Shown here in pieces: positions 1-10,799 of a stretch of DNA of 64,000 nucleotides; within the stretch, counting starts at the first letter, position 1, and every line of letters begins with the position of its first letter. The position numbers and the translations under genes were made by a program. Source of the stretch: Brachionus sp. 'Tiscar' (lineage: Eukaryota; Rotifera; Eurotatoria; Ploima; Brachionidae); contig VANL01000089.1 of assembly GCA_006352455.1 (NCBI GenBank), positions 1 to 64,000 on the forward strand. Reading direction: 5' to 3'. The notes below the pieces were generated by a model that saw nothing but the letters and a program-made list of their open reading frames with translations, was not told the DNA's origin and searched no databases.

Positions 1-533
1 CAAAATACTCGTTTGATTAATTGTGTAGTTGAAATTCGAGTTATTTTTACCAAAGTGCATTACTTTACATTTCTCTTCGTTTAGCTTGATTAACCAGTCG
101 TTCGTCCATTTTGATATTCTGTTGATATCATTCTCTAAAGCTAAACATGATTCCACGCTGTTTACATTTGACATCAACTTTGTGTCATCAGCGAATATCT
201 GACATTGATTTTCTAAAATGTTTGTTAAGTCATTAATATAAACAATGAATAGAATCGGACCCAGAACTGAACCCTGTGGGACTCCACTCTCGACACTAAC
301 CCATTCAGACACTGTTTTACCCATAATCACTCTCTGTCTTCTATTCGCTAAAAAAGCTTTGATCCATTCAATTAATAACTCGTTAAGATCATAACATTCA
401 AGTTTGTGAATTAAGCGTTTATGCGGAACTGTATCGACTGCTTTAGCAAAATCCAAATAGATTATGTCCAAATCCTGTTTAAGGTTCATTGACTCAGAGA
501 TAAAATCTATTGACTCCAAAAGACGCAACACCT
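1..533 (-). mobile_element. Non-LTR retrotransposon reverse transcriptase fragment
   Basis: Read on the minus strand, about 176 codons stay open from a stop near 531-533 to the window edge. They encode the core of a LINE reverse transcriptase of the CR1/Jockey type. In order one sees YLDFAKAVDTVPHKRL, then WIKAFLANRRQRV, GVPQGSVLGPILFIVYINDL, the catalytic FADDTKL, and WTNDWLIKLNEEKCKVMHFG. The polymerase copies element RNA into DNA at the insertion site. The fragment lacks everything upstream of the palm domain, so this copy is 5'-truncated or broken at about 533. The 3' part of the element lies outside the window. The reading frame has no stop, which suggests a fairly young insertion. The family (CR1 versus Jockey) is inferred from motif style only. 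Confidence 0.92.
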
Positions 534-872
534 AATACCTGTTTAAATGAAATCCAAAATATTTGGCTGAAATAAAAATTAATTGACATGACAGAGTTGT
601 TAAAAAAAAGGATCAAATTATTGATGAAATGGAGATTTAATCAAATGAATTAAAAAATTAAAAAGTAGTATTGAGTGAAGATTTTCCTCAAATATTGGTT
701 TCTCGAACAGACAAAATTAAAATTGACAATGAAGTTAATAAATGTGTGGAAAAACAACGAGTTTCAGAAAAGTAATTCTTATTCTACTTCTGGACCAAAA
801 AGAATGGGTAAGTCAAGGACCGAGCTAATGACTGATTTTTCCGATCAATCAATGTCACATTTTTTTTAAAAT
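534..872. other. Non-coding spacer between two repeats
   Basis: AT-rich sequence with no coding signal beyond chance open frames. It separates the reverse-transcriptase fragment from the SINE. Confidence 0.5.
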
Positions 873-1156
873 CTTGTTCGCTCCTTGTGGAGCATAGGAG
901 GGAGCTCATCTCCTTTCTAAGTACTTGAGCGAAGGCTCCGATCTGACACAGAAGTGACTGCATCTATCTGATCATCTAAGCCGTAATTATTAAAATCCCC
1001 AGTCGAAGCTGGTCCCCCATTTTTTAATGAAAAGGGTTTAAAACATGCGCCCCGTACTACAAAGACATTCGTAAGATTTTTTCTCCATTTTGCAGTGATC
1101 GAACCTTTTATCCTCTGTTTGGATGACTAACACGCAAACCTCTTGGCTATTTTTAA
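873..1156 (-). mobile_element. tRNA-derived SINE
   Basis: On the minus strand a tRNA-like head carries an A box (TAGCCAAGAGG, 1139-1149) and a B box (GGTTCGATCAC, 1095-1105). Their starts are 44 bases apart, the spacing of a real tRNA gene and of RNA polymerase III internal promoters. The bases that should form the acceptor stem do not pair, so this is not a working tRNA. A body of about 220 bases follows, richer in GC than its surroundings. It ends in CACAAGGAGCGAACAAG near 873. A diverged copy of that end lies at 5561-5600, which shows that the unit is dispersed. SINEs of this kind are moved by LINE machinery in trans. Confidence 0.72.
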
Positions 1157-1884
1157 TCTTTTTTTAAGAGTTAGTCAAGGCAAAAGATCCCACCTTTGAT
1201 TATTCGATAATTTTGTAATGAAATTTAGTCCAAAATCTTTAAAGAATCATTATTTATGGGTTGACTGGGAATTCAGAATTTCGAAAATAATAATAGTCTT
1301 TTAAATTTTCTTTTTAGCATGCTCTACGCTCAAGTATAACGGTCTACATGGTATACAATAATTTAGGTAATACAATAGTCTCACTTCAAAGGTACCTAAA
1401 TGCTTTCTTAATTAAACCTAAAATTTTATTTGATTTAGCTATAGCATTTTTGACTTGAGTATCCTATTTTAAATCACTCTGTTTCTAAATATCTAAAAAC
1501 CTTTCGACTTTTGACTTACTCAAGGTTTTTGAATATATTCAAACTCTGGATTTTTGATGCCAATACGAACAACTTTACATTTATCTATATTTTGCAAAAA
1601 TAAAATATGTAAAAAATTATTTTGAAAAAGCCATAAATTGATTTCTTGCTTTAATTTAAAATTTTTTTGCCAACATTAAAATTCTATATACAATTTCTTT
1701 ACGAAAAAATTCCAAATGAATTTGTCAAATTTCATAGTTAGTTAATTAATTTATAGTCTAATTATTAAAATGTTAAATGCAGTAATTTCAAAACCAAGAC
1801 TTTTTGAAAAAATTTCTAATTTCGTTTTTGGTCTATCGAACAAGTCGTATAAATAAAAAATTTTTTTTCATTTTACTTCAAAAG
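1157..1884. other. Intergenic, upstream of the IL-17-like gene
   Basis: AT-rich. I see no coding exon and no clear core promoter motif. The promoter and 5' UTR of the following plus-strand gene must lie here. Confidence 0.4.
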
Positions 1885-2472
1885 ATGATTAAATATTTTA
1901 AAGAAAAATTTTCAATTATATTTTTTGCTTCTAATATGTTTATATTGAATCAAGCGAAAATTTCACATTTCAATACATCAAATATATTATCAAAATTTCT
2001 GAAGGAAGAAATAAAACTAAACTTTCATAATAATCAAGAACACATCAATCAATATTTGTCAAAATTATATGCACAAAATATATACGAAAATATGGAAGCA
2101 ATAACATTGATTCAGTTGGATGGATATAAAGAAATTTTTAAAACCCTTTTTATGAATGATTCAAATACAGGAACAAAATACCATATACATGGTGATATTA
2201 GTTGTTCTATTAAAAACAAGCAAATCAAATTAGTCTGTCCTTATCATTACGAAGTAAAATTCAGAAGGAATATTTATCCTCATCGACGAGTTTTTACAAT
2301 CTGCAATTGTAAAAGCTGCCAATTATATAGCTATAAGTTAAAAGATTTAACAAAATGTCAACCAATTATGATTCCAATGCCTGCATTGAAAAAAGAGCTA
2401 AAAAATTGGAAATTTGTTTTTGAACAAATTCCTGTTGGATGCCAATGTGTTTTGAATATCAAAGATTTTTAA
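1885..2472 (+). CDS. Secreted IL-17-like cystine-knot cytokine
   Basis: Single exon, 195 residues. Residues 1-24 form a signal peptide (basic start, hydrophobic IIFFASNMFIL, then NQA). Residues 25-105 are a variable region. The C-terminal domain matches the IL-17 family pattern: CPYHYE (118-123), NIYP (129-132), CNCKSC (140-145), KCQPI (157-161), and the hallmark IPVGCQCV (182-189), which corresponds to VxVGCTCV in vertebrate and mollusc IL-17. Eight cysteines lie at 107, 118, 140, 142, 145, 158, 186 and 188. Family members are secreted dimers that bind SEFIR-domain receptors. The start chosen is the first ATG; the frame is open 27 codons further up but has no ATG there, and this start gives a good signal peptide. 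WASHC4 begins 287 bases downstream. The family call is strong; the role in this animal is unknown. Confidence 0.85.
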   Translation: MIKYFKEKFSIIFFASNMFILNQAKISHFNTSNILSKFLKEEIKLNFHNNQEHINQYLSKLYAQNIYENMEAITLIQLDGYKEIFKTLFMNDSNTGTKYHIHGDISCSIKNKQIKLVCPYHYEVKFRRNIYPHRRVFTICNCKSCQLYSYKLKDLTKCQPIMIPMPALKKELKNWKFVFEQIPVGCQCVLNIKDF

Positions 2473-2759
2473 CATTAAAATTTTATAAATTTTTTTGAAT
2501 TAATTAATTCTTTTGTAAAGTAATCATTTTTTTTAAAAAATTAGAAAAAATAAAAAACTTTTAATCTTTTAATAATCTGTGAAAATCTGAAATTTATTCA
2601 TATTAGAGACCCTTAAATTTTATATTAATTAAATTTGAATTTTTGAAATTATGCTAGCAAATTCGACAAAAAATTAAGATAAAAATGCTATTAAAAATCA
2701 TGTGATGAAAATAATTTTAGTTTATTAGAATATTCAATTTAAAAAAAAATCTATAAAAA

Positions 2760-5700
2760 ATGGAAAAACAATGGGAATTTGATAAATTTCATGAAGATTC
2801 TTACGGTTTGTTTTTATACTTATCCATAGTTTGATAGTTCTTACTCGATTATCTTTTTAGAACTTGCTAAAAATGCTGAAATAAAAAAGTACAAGAACTT
2901 TCTACAGACTTATAGCAAAAATTTGTATGATTTGGAAGAAAATTTACATAAATTTCCTTATAACCAATTCAATTTTGACTTGGACCCAATAAATCTCGAA
3001 GTAATTAAATAAAAGAAAAAAAAATTTATTTTAGAAATTTTTTGTGATTTAAGTCGATTCCTTATGAGCAAGGGAGTCTGTTGCAACTTATTAAGACTGA
3101 CAACAAAGTTTTGAATAAAATTGTTACAGTGTTTGCTGCTCTTTGTTCTGAAATTGACTTTCTGGTTCATGAAGGAGAGAACAAATATGCTTATGGTTTG
3201 TTGCTCTATGGAGAAGGCCCTGAAATATCTAAAGAAAGCGGTCATAATCTGAGTCAAATGGCTAAATTTGTTTCGTTTTTTCAAGTAATTTAAAAAAAAA
3301 AAATATATATTAAAAATTAAATGAAATTTGTATAGGAATTATCCTGTTTTGTTAATCGTTCTTACGAAGTAGTGAAGAGTACCTTACAGCAATTAAACAT
3401 CGCATATTCACCTCAAAAGTTTTTTTTATTTTTAGTTTTACGAAGAAATTCTAATTTTTTTTTAAAAGAGCTCCTTACAAAATCGATACTACTGAGATGC
3501 ATTTTAAGAGTGTTTTCATTGCACTGGGAAATTTACTAAGAGTTCTTCTTACAATTGACTTAGCCATTGATTATAATCCACACTTAAAAGAGGACTGGAA
3601 TGCATATAAAAGAATGGTCAAGAATGTTCACCATAATCCTAACAAATTCGACATCGATATTAAAAAATTTTATCGATTCGAAAAGCATTTGATTGAATTA
3701 GAGGGAAAATTACTCGATGGCTATGTATTTCAAGTAATAATTTTTCAATAAAATAAAAAATCTGCTAAACCTTATCTCTCGCCAGTATTTTAATTTTTTA
3801 ATAGCGAAATTTTAAAATAAAAGACAACCTCATGAATTTATTGGTAATATAATACAACTTATCTAAAACAAGTGGTCCCCAAATAGTATCTTTATTTAGA
3901 AATTTTCAAGCTTAGCTCACAGAAAATTTGTTTCATATAAAATTTTTAACAAATATCTTAGATTGGTTCATCAGAAAAATTGGAGGTCTAATGGAGGAAG
4001 ACATACTAAAGTGAACACTGCAGCTTTAGAGTTCATAACGTAATCATCCGAAGACTCAATTCGGATAAATGCATCAGCTGATGCAAAACTTGTTTCACCC
4101 AAAATTTCTCTCGACAATTTTATTTTTTATAATTTTCTAGTAAATATATTAGATAGAAGAGTTATAGGGTTTTTGCACAGAAAAAATTTAGGCGATACAA
4201 GCTTTGTATCAGCTGATGCATTTTTCAGGACAAGTTTTGAACCTAAATAAATTAAGATATTACAATTTTAAGAACTTGTTCTTTTTTATTCTGAAATTCA
4301 CAATGTCTTTATTTTTAAATTAATTTAAAGTTAAGAAATTTGATTACTAAATAAATTAATTTTTCTGTCACAGAAAAATGGCGTTAAAATCAATACTTTT
4401 TAAAAAGTTTAATTAATATCTAGGTTGAAAAAAAATTTCTAATTTAATTTTCAAAATAATAAATAATTTTTAATCTTAAGAATTGTGTAGAAAGAATATA
4501 TGATGAAAAAAATGTAATGCTTTCCAAAAATGGTGTTTTATCTGCGGAATTTTTTTTCAATATCAAGCAAATTTTTGAAGAAATTGAACCAAATATTAGT
4601 AAATTATATAAAATCATTTCATTAATGCTATTAAAGTGCAAATTTTTAAAGATGAAAACTCCAATGCTGATACGAGACATAAATTTGTATCAGTGTGTAC
4701 TTTAACAGTATTGTACAATCAAATATATCGTAATATTGACAGAAAATTTTTCAAGTATTTATGGGATACAAATAAAAAAGTATTATTTGTTTTAATCAAA
4801 TGTGTAAAATTCAAAACATTCATTTTGAACAGATTCCAGTCATAATTCTGAATGGTGTACTTCCTTGGTTCAGCAATGACTTTTTATTTAGCAAATTGCC
4901 CAACTTAGCAAGTCAAGTTGACAAAAATCCAAATCAATCTAACATTTCAACTAAGCAGTCTTTTTATCAAATGAAGATTTTAAATTTATCCAAGTAAATT
5001 CAATTGAAATTATTGATATTTTTCTCTTATTTGGAAAACTTAGGATCAGCCAGCAAATTAGCAATTCGGTAAATGCATGGCTCATAAAAATGAAGTCCAT
5101 AAGCGACCTTTCTGTTCGCGCATGCATATCATACGAACAATTATTTTTCCAGGGAATCGAATACAACAATTACTTAAATTATACTGTATCCTTATTTCTC
5201 AACTTGGCGCTTAGTCTAAACACAGCGATTACCAAATCGAATCTTCTTGAATTATGCAAATTGATTGAGTTAGTTAAGGCCATTCAGAAAACCTATTATG
5301 AAAAGAGAGAATTTTTAGCCATTTCAAAACAATACATAATTCAGTCTATCAACAGAAAACTTTTATCTATGGTTCAAGCAGCAAAAGTAAGCTTTAAGAA
5401 ATTCTTCTTTACTTTTTCAGACAAAAATTTAGTAACCATTCTAGAAAATATTATAAGTATTGATTTTAAAGGATTTTGTTAATTACCAAAATTTAATGAA
5501 GAGACATATTTTCATATTAAGAAAATCAAATTTTACCATGATCAGATATTATGCATAATCCTTGGTCACTCCTTGTGAAGCAAAGGGCTGCTCATCTCTT
5601 TTATTAGATCTTTGATTTGCAATAAAAAATAGTAAAAATCTTTTATTAAAAATTATTTTCAGCATAATGATTACAAATTGGTCAAAAACTATACTTTATC

Positions 5701-8003
5701 AGGTTTTAAAGGAAGCAATTTTTTTTTTAAATAAAAAATAAGTTTAAAAAATCAAGTTCTTGTATAACGCATTTGAATTAAAATTTTTTTTTATTTTTCC
5801 TTTGAGAAGAAAAAAATAAACAATTAACAATTGAATTTTTAGAAAAGACTAACATCAGATAAAAAATATACAGAAAAACGATTAGATATATTATCTGGTC
5901 TTGTTTTGGCTGGCAATGCTTTAAATGGACCCTGTAATTTTTTTAAACTGTAATGATGGTAATTTAATACTGTGTTTGTTTTCAAGCCACAAAAGAACGA
6001 ATATTGATTGGAAATTTTGGCTTAACAATCGCCAACCGTTTGAAAACATTTAAACCGGATGAAAATGTAGAAGAATTGCTTAAAAAACTAGAAAACATGG
6101 CTTATTTAGAAACAAAAATTAAGCAATCAAGCGATTTTAGCTATCTCTTTTGGCATTTTAAAGTATTGACGCCTATTTATTTGACAGATATTTACGAAAA
6201 CGCCAATATTCCGAACAAAGTTCAATACATGGTGTGGGCTCTACGAGATATAATAGATAAATTTAACTTTTCACGCCATATTAGCCACGAATTTGTTTGT
6301 GAAAAATATCTGCGCGACTTAATGAGAATATTTAACAAAAATTTTATTGAAAGAATTTGCCGTGATATTGAAACTGATTTACGGCTTTCTATTCATTTAG
6401 AACTCAAATCGGACCAGTCAAAGCTTTTCAAAGAGGGTATTAAAGACTTATCAAAATTTATAAGCCTTCAGCCAATTATAATTCATGATAAGTTCATAGA
6501 TATTAAGAGTAAATCAAAATTTAAAACAAAATTTTTTATTTTTAAATATTTAATTTTTAAAAGCCCAAATAATCCAATATCTAGATCGTACTTTCTACAA
6601 TCTAACTGCTGTTGCTTTGCATGATTGGAAAGCTTATAGTGAAATGAGAAATTTAGCTCAACAGCGATACAATTTGATTCTTTCTGATCCATATTTGCCA
6701 AGTTCTACACTCGAACAAGGTCTTGATGTTCTTGAAATAATGCGCAATATACATGTTTTTGTTACTCGCTATTTATACAATATGAATAATCAAATATTTG
6801 TTGAAAAAAATAGCCAAAACAAGTGCTTGAATACAATAAACATAAGACATGTGGCAAATTCTATTAGAACTCATGGAATAGGTATAATGAATACAACGGT
6901 GAATTTCACTTATCAATATTTGAAAAAGCAATTTTTTATATTCTCACAATTTTTGTTTGATGAACACATTAAAGCTAAATTAATTAAAGACATTAGCTTT
7001 TTCAAAGAATCTAAAGTGACTCTAAATCAAAAGTATCCTTATGAGCGAGCCGAAAAATTCAACAGAGCCATTAGAAAACTTGGTCTTCTCAATGAAAATC
7101 AGACTTATATGGACCAATTTAGAATTTTGGTGTCGCACATCGGAAATGCTATAGGTTATGTTCGAATGATTAGATCCGGTGGATTAAACTTTTGCAGCAA
7201 TTCAATCCGTTTTGTTCCCGATATAGATGACATTGTCAGTTTCGAAGAGTATTCCAATGAATTGGCCTCTAAATTATCGGAACCCACTGTAAATGCTGCA
7301 AAGTATTATCTTAATAAAATAATTTAAATTTTTTTTCTTTCTTAACAATTAATTTTTAAGAAATTTAGATTCAACTTTGGCAAATTTGGTTAAAAATTTT
7401 AGCGAAGGAACTGATTATTTCAAAATTTTACTGGATGTTTTCAAAAATGAGTTTCGCTCAGTGAAAAATATTCATTTGAAGAATTTCTATATCATTTTAC
7501 CATCGTTGGTATATATTTTAAAATATATTAAAATTCAATTGAATATTGATACAAAATTAAAATTTATTTTAGACATTGAATTTTGTTGAATACATAATTG
7601 GAGCAAAAGAGAAAATAAATAAAAAAAACAGCAATGACGCTGCATTTACTGACGATGGCTTTGCAATGGGTATAGCTTACATTCTGAAGCTTTTAGATCA
7701 AAATCACGATTTTGATTCATTGCATTGGTTTGATTCAGTAAAAGACAAATTTGCTTCAAATACGGTAGAATAATTTTAAAAATATTTGCTCATCTAATTT
7801 GAAAATTTTATTAGGAGTCAATAGTCAATCAACAAAAAAGTCAGCAATCAGATGATAAACTTATGCAGACACAAGCTCTTACTCTGCAGCGATATTCAAC
7901 CTATCAAAGAGAATTTAATCTGCTCCAATTTGCTCTTACTAGTGCCCAAATATTCTTCCGAAGCGAAGAAATTGAAGAAGAAAAAAATGAAACCAATGAA
8001 TAG
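2760..8003 (+). CDS. WASHC4: WASH complex subunit 4 (SWIP)
   Basis: Fifteen coding exons: 2760-2805, 2861-3000, 3054-3284, 3336-3418, 3469-3733, 4481-4598, 4637-4779, 4833-4993, 5044-5386, 5843-5933, 5987-6508, 6564-7302, 7361-7508, 7573-7764, 7815-8003. They give 1136 residues with agreeing phases; the human protein has about 1170. It is collinear with human SWIP throughout. Matching blocks include PYEQGSLLQLIKTDNKVLNK, ELSCFVNRSYEVV, VKNVHHNPNKF, GNALNGPSTKER, TFYNLTAVALHDW, LEQGLDVLEIMRNIH, NSIRTHGIGIMNTTVNFTYQ, YVRMIRSGGL and AAFTDDGFAMGIAYILKLLD. SWIP is a scaffold of the WASH complex, which activates Arp2/3 actin assembly on endosomes for cargo sorting. Intron 5 (747 bases) holds an inverted repeat and intron 9 a SINE tail. 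The short intron 4599-4636 is the least certain junction. An old stretch of intron sequence rather than gene decay explains every break in frame. Confidence 0.95.
4067..4223. repeat. Inverted repeat with palindromic core
   Basis: In WASHC4 intron 5 the 26 bases at 4067-4092 recur inverted at 4198-4223 with about two mismatches. Each arm contains CATCAGCTGATG, itself a palindrome. It is possibly a small degenerate MITE. No clear target-site duplication was seen. Confidence 0.5.
5561..5600 (-). mobile_element. SINE 3'-end relic
   Basis: In WASHC4 intron 9 the minus strand reads GATGAGC...TGCTTCACAAGGAGTGACCAAG. This matches the 3' end of the SINE at 873-1156 with a few substitutions and a small indel. 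Only the tail is recognisable. Confidence 0.55.
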
Positions 8004-8253
8004 CAGGGATATTTTTATTTTTTTTTTCAGCAGAAAACTATTTATTTATAGAGTTTTGTTTTATTTGCGAATAAAGATATCATATTTATAAAAAAAATTT
8101 TTTTATTTTTTTGAAGTAATCTCTATGACCTTAAAATGGCATGTTTAAATAGTAAAATATCAGTTAATAGATGCAGATCAACAGATTTATGATTTATCAA
8201 TTCAAAGAAAAATAAACTTTTAGAAAATTTTTTTTACTCATATGAAAAATAAA

Positions 8254-8432
8254 AGACTCTACGTCGTGAACAGATAAAAAACTGTTCCTCGCGTTTCCAT
8301 TTTTTCACAAAGAACGTTGAATATTTTTAAGTCGAAATTAGATGCTTGGCTTGTGAAAAAAGAAGCGAGTTCTATAGTTCTCTGCTCGGGTATTTTTCCG
8401 AGTTGCAGTTCATATTACTACTACTACTAAAA
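8254..8432 (+). mobile_element. LINE 3'-end relic with TAC tail
   Basis: The sequence encodes the C-terminal end typical of CR1/Jockey-type retrotransposons: a basic segment (FHFFTKNVEYF), then FKSKLDAWLVKKEASS after a one-base frameshift near 8320, then SIVLCSGIFPSCSSYYYYY and a stop. The tyrosine run is the element's TAC microsatellite tail. A related tail lies at 17831-17912 on the same strand. The copy is 5'-truncated and cannot be active. Confidence 0.7.
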
Positions 8433-8998
8433 GAAAATAATATTGCTATCAATTTTCAGGAAAAAAACATCTACAATATCAATTATTTTTTTACATAATT
8501 GATTGCTATTCTGATAGTGTATTTGAAATAATAATAATAATAAGAGAAAGCAACAACAAGCAACCTTGCGGAGATCTTTTGATATCATAGCAAAACTTCA
8601 TTGGTCTATTTCTAGGTTTTTGTAGCCAAATGCGCATAGATCCAGGCACATTTAAAACCTTTAATTGATTCAAGTCAGATAGGTTTGAAAGTTGATAGTA
8701 TATTTAATTCTTTTTAAACATGTAAATAAGTGATTGAGTTTAAACCTAAATTTTTCTTAACATTTTTTCATAAACAAAACTTGGATCTTAAGAAAATTTT
8801 TGCTAATTTCTTATTAAATTTTATTTTGTTCATAATTTTAATCAAATTATTGTAATATTATATTTATGAGGAGTAATCTGTTACTTAGCAACTTGTTTGA
8901 CTAAATTTGAATAAGACGAATATTGCAGAACATTTAAGATTTGAAATTTTATTAAAACACAATAATTGTATAATGAGGTCTAGATAAGATTGGTCAAC
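8433..8998. other. Intergenic, LRRC43 upstream region
   Basis: Holds a short (ATA)n run near 8530, a moderately complex stretch at 8555-8690 with no supported exon, and the X-box at 8880-8892. Confidence 0.4.
8880..8892 (+). promoter_or_regulatory. X-box (RFX binding site) upstream of LRRC43
   Basis: GTTACTTAGCAAC fits the relaxed RFX X-box consensus RYYNYY-N(1-3)-RRNRAC with inverted half-sites. It lies about 107 bases upstream of the LRRC43 ATG, the usual distance for X-boxes of ciliary genes. RFX binding is an inference. Confidence 0.55.
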
Positions 8999-10799
8999 AT
9001 GTCCAAAAAGTCTGTTTCAGAAGCATTCTACATTCAGCTTAAGTCATTAAGACTTAATGAGTATCCAATAATAGGCTCATATGTAAAAAAAGATCCGCGC
9101 AAACCAAATGGTTAATTATTTGAAAATTGGCAAATTTTTTTAATGTTATATTTTATGTTTGTAGAATTTGATGAATATGAAAAAGAAAAAGCTGACCAAA
9201 TGGTCGAAATGATAGATTTGATCAATGATCAAAAATCTCCTTGGCACGAAACATATATTTGGAGCAGAGATTGTGACTCGATAAGAGAGAAATACATTAG
9301 AGACCGATCAAGCATAGATCTCAGGAATATTGAACGACATTTCTCCAATTTAAGACTCAACAGTCTTGATGTAAATTTAATTGATTTAGTTATAAAAAAA
9401 TTAAAATATCTTATTTTAGATTCAAGTATTAGATGAAAATGTAAAAAATTTTATTAATCTGGAAGAGTTAATTTTGAGCTGTAATTTAATAACCGGATGC
9501 AATCTTTCTAATTTGCCAAATTCGCTTAAAATTTTTGATCTAAGCGCCAATTTAATTCAAAATATTCAGGATATAATAGTTAAGTCAAGGACTAGTATAC
9601 AGCATTTCGGACTCGCTTATAATTCAATTGAGAACTTGGATACATTTTTCAACCCAAGACATTGGGAAAGTTTAGTCTCTTTAGATCTTACTTCGAACAA
9701 CCTTCACGATTTGACAAATTTGATAATTGAATTAGAAAATCTTAAAAATCTTAGAGTCCTAATTCTAAGCCGAAATCCATGTGTTCTTTATCCTGGCTAT
9801 CGTGGCCTTGTCATAGACTCTTTACCAAACTTGTTTTCACTTGATGATTCCCCCATAAAAAAGGAAGAAAGAATAAATTATCAGGACTTTAAGTTGTATA
9901 AAGGTACCTTAAAATATTTCATAAAAATTTTCATTTAATCTATTTTTCTAAAGAAACTTTTACTCATCATGCTGAAATATTATTTAATTTTAAGCACATC
10001 AAAAATTTGATATTTCCTGAATTACCAGATGTGAGTTTGAATTATGAGCATTAATTTTTAATTAGAGAATTTTTTATCAATTTATATTTAGTTTGATGAT
10101 GAGCCAGAAATTTTTGTTTACAAATATGTTATTCGTTTCAAATTTATTGCAGACACTGATTTCGTGGACTGTTATGAGGAGAAAATTGAATGCACCGAAG
10201 AATTTGATCCTATGACTAACATTGATCTTGGCGTAAAAGGTCTTGTAAATTTAAAGTTCAAATCAATCATAAACTTAAGAGATTTCATGTTGAATGGAAC
10301 TAAAATTGAATTTATAGAAAGAAAAGTTTTTTATCAGGCAAAAAATTATCAACCACCAACTGAAGACGAGCTCAAAAAGAAAAAAAAGCCAGAAAAAAAA
10401 GAGGAAAAGAAGGAAGTAAAAAAAAAGAAGAAAACCATTCAATCTTTGTTAGATAATTTTAATAAAGTAAATGTGGAAGAAAAAATATTAGCTAGTTTTG
10501 AGTTAGAACTTGTTCCACTTTTGGATGGCCTGACTAAAATAATTGAAAAAAAATTTCAATCAAAACAAAAAATAGAAAATGGTTTTTTGAAGCAATCAGT
10601 TGCTCCAAATAGTAAAAATGATCCTAAAAAAGCAAAAAAAAATGAAAAAGCATCCAAAGCAGATAAAAAAAAATCAGAAGCTGATTTACAAGAAACGACC
10701 GAACAACCACCACTGGAAATTGATTTTAAACTGCAAGTTTTGGATTTTGTTGAACTAGGAGAATTGAAAAGTTATTTAAATGATAATCAAATTAATTAA
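8999..10799 (+). CDS. LRRC43: Leucine-rich repeat protein LRRC43
   Basis: Five exons (8999-9110, 9165-9370, 9420-9903, 9954-10030, 10092-10799) give 528 residues. The N-terminal part leads into SPWHETY. Leucine-rich repeats follow: LEELILSCNLITGCNLSNLP, LKIFDLSANLI, IQHFGLAYNSI, LVSLDLTSNNLHDL and LRVLILSRNPCVLYPGYRGL, then VIDSLPNLFSLDD. The C-terminal half has a lysine/glutamate-rich segment (about residues 360-385, and a second patch near 450) between conserved blocks, as in human LRRC43 (about 650 residues). LRRC43 is found mainly in animals and tissues with motile cilia and its biochemical role is not settled. An X-box lies upstream, in keeping with a ciliary role. The family call rests on collinearity over the repeats, the YRGL-IDSL-LDD block and the basic C-terminal part. 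Confidence 0.85.

Noticed and set aside
1084..1156. Functional tRNA gene on the minus strand
   Set aside because: A and B boxes are well spaced, but the acceptor and anticodon stems do not pair. The structure continues into a SINE body.
1804..1884. Longer start for the IL-17-like protein
   Set aside because: The upstream 27 codons contain no ATG. The ATG at 1885 gives a proper signal peptide, which the longer form would bury.
2958..3284. 108-residue minus-strand frame
   Set aside because: It is the antisense shadow of WASHC4 exon 3, whose sense protein is strongly conserved.
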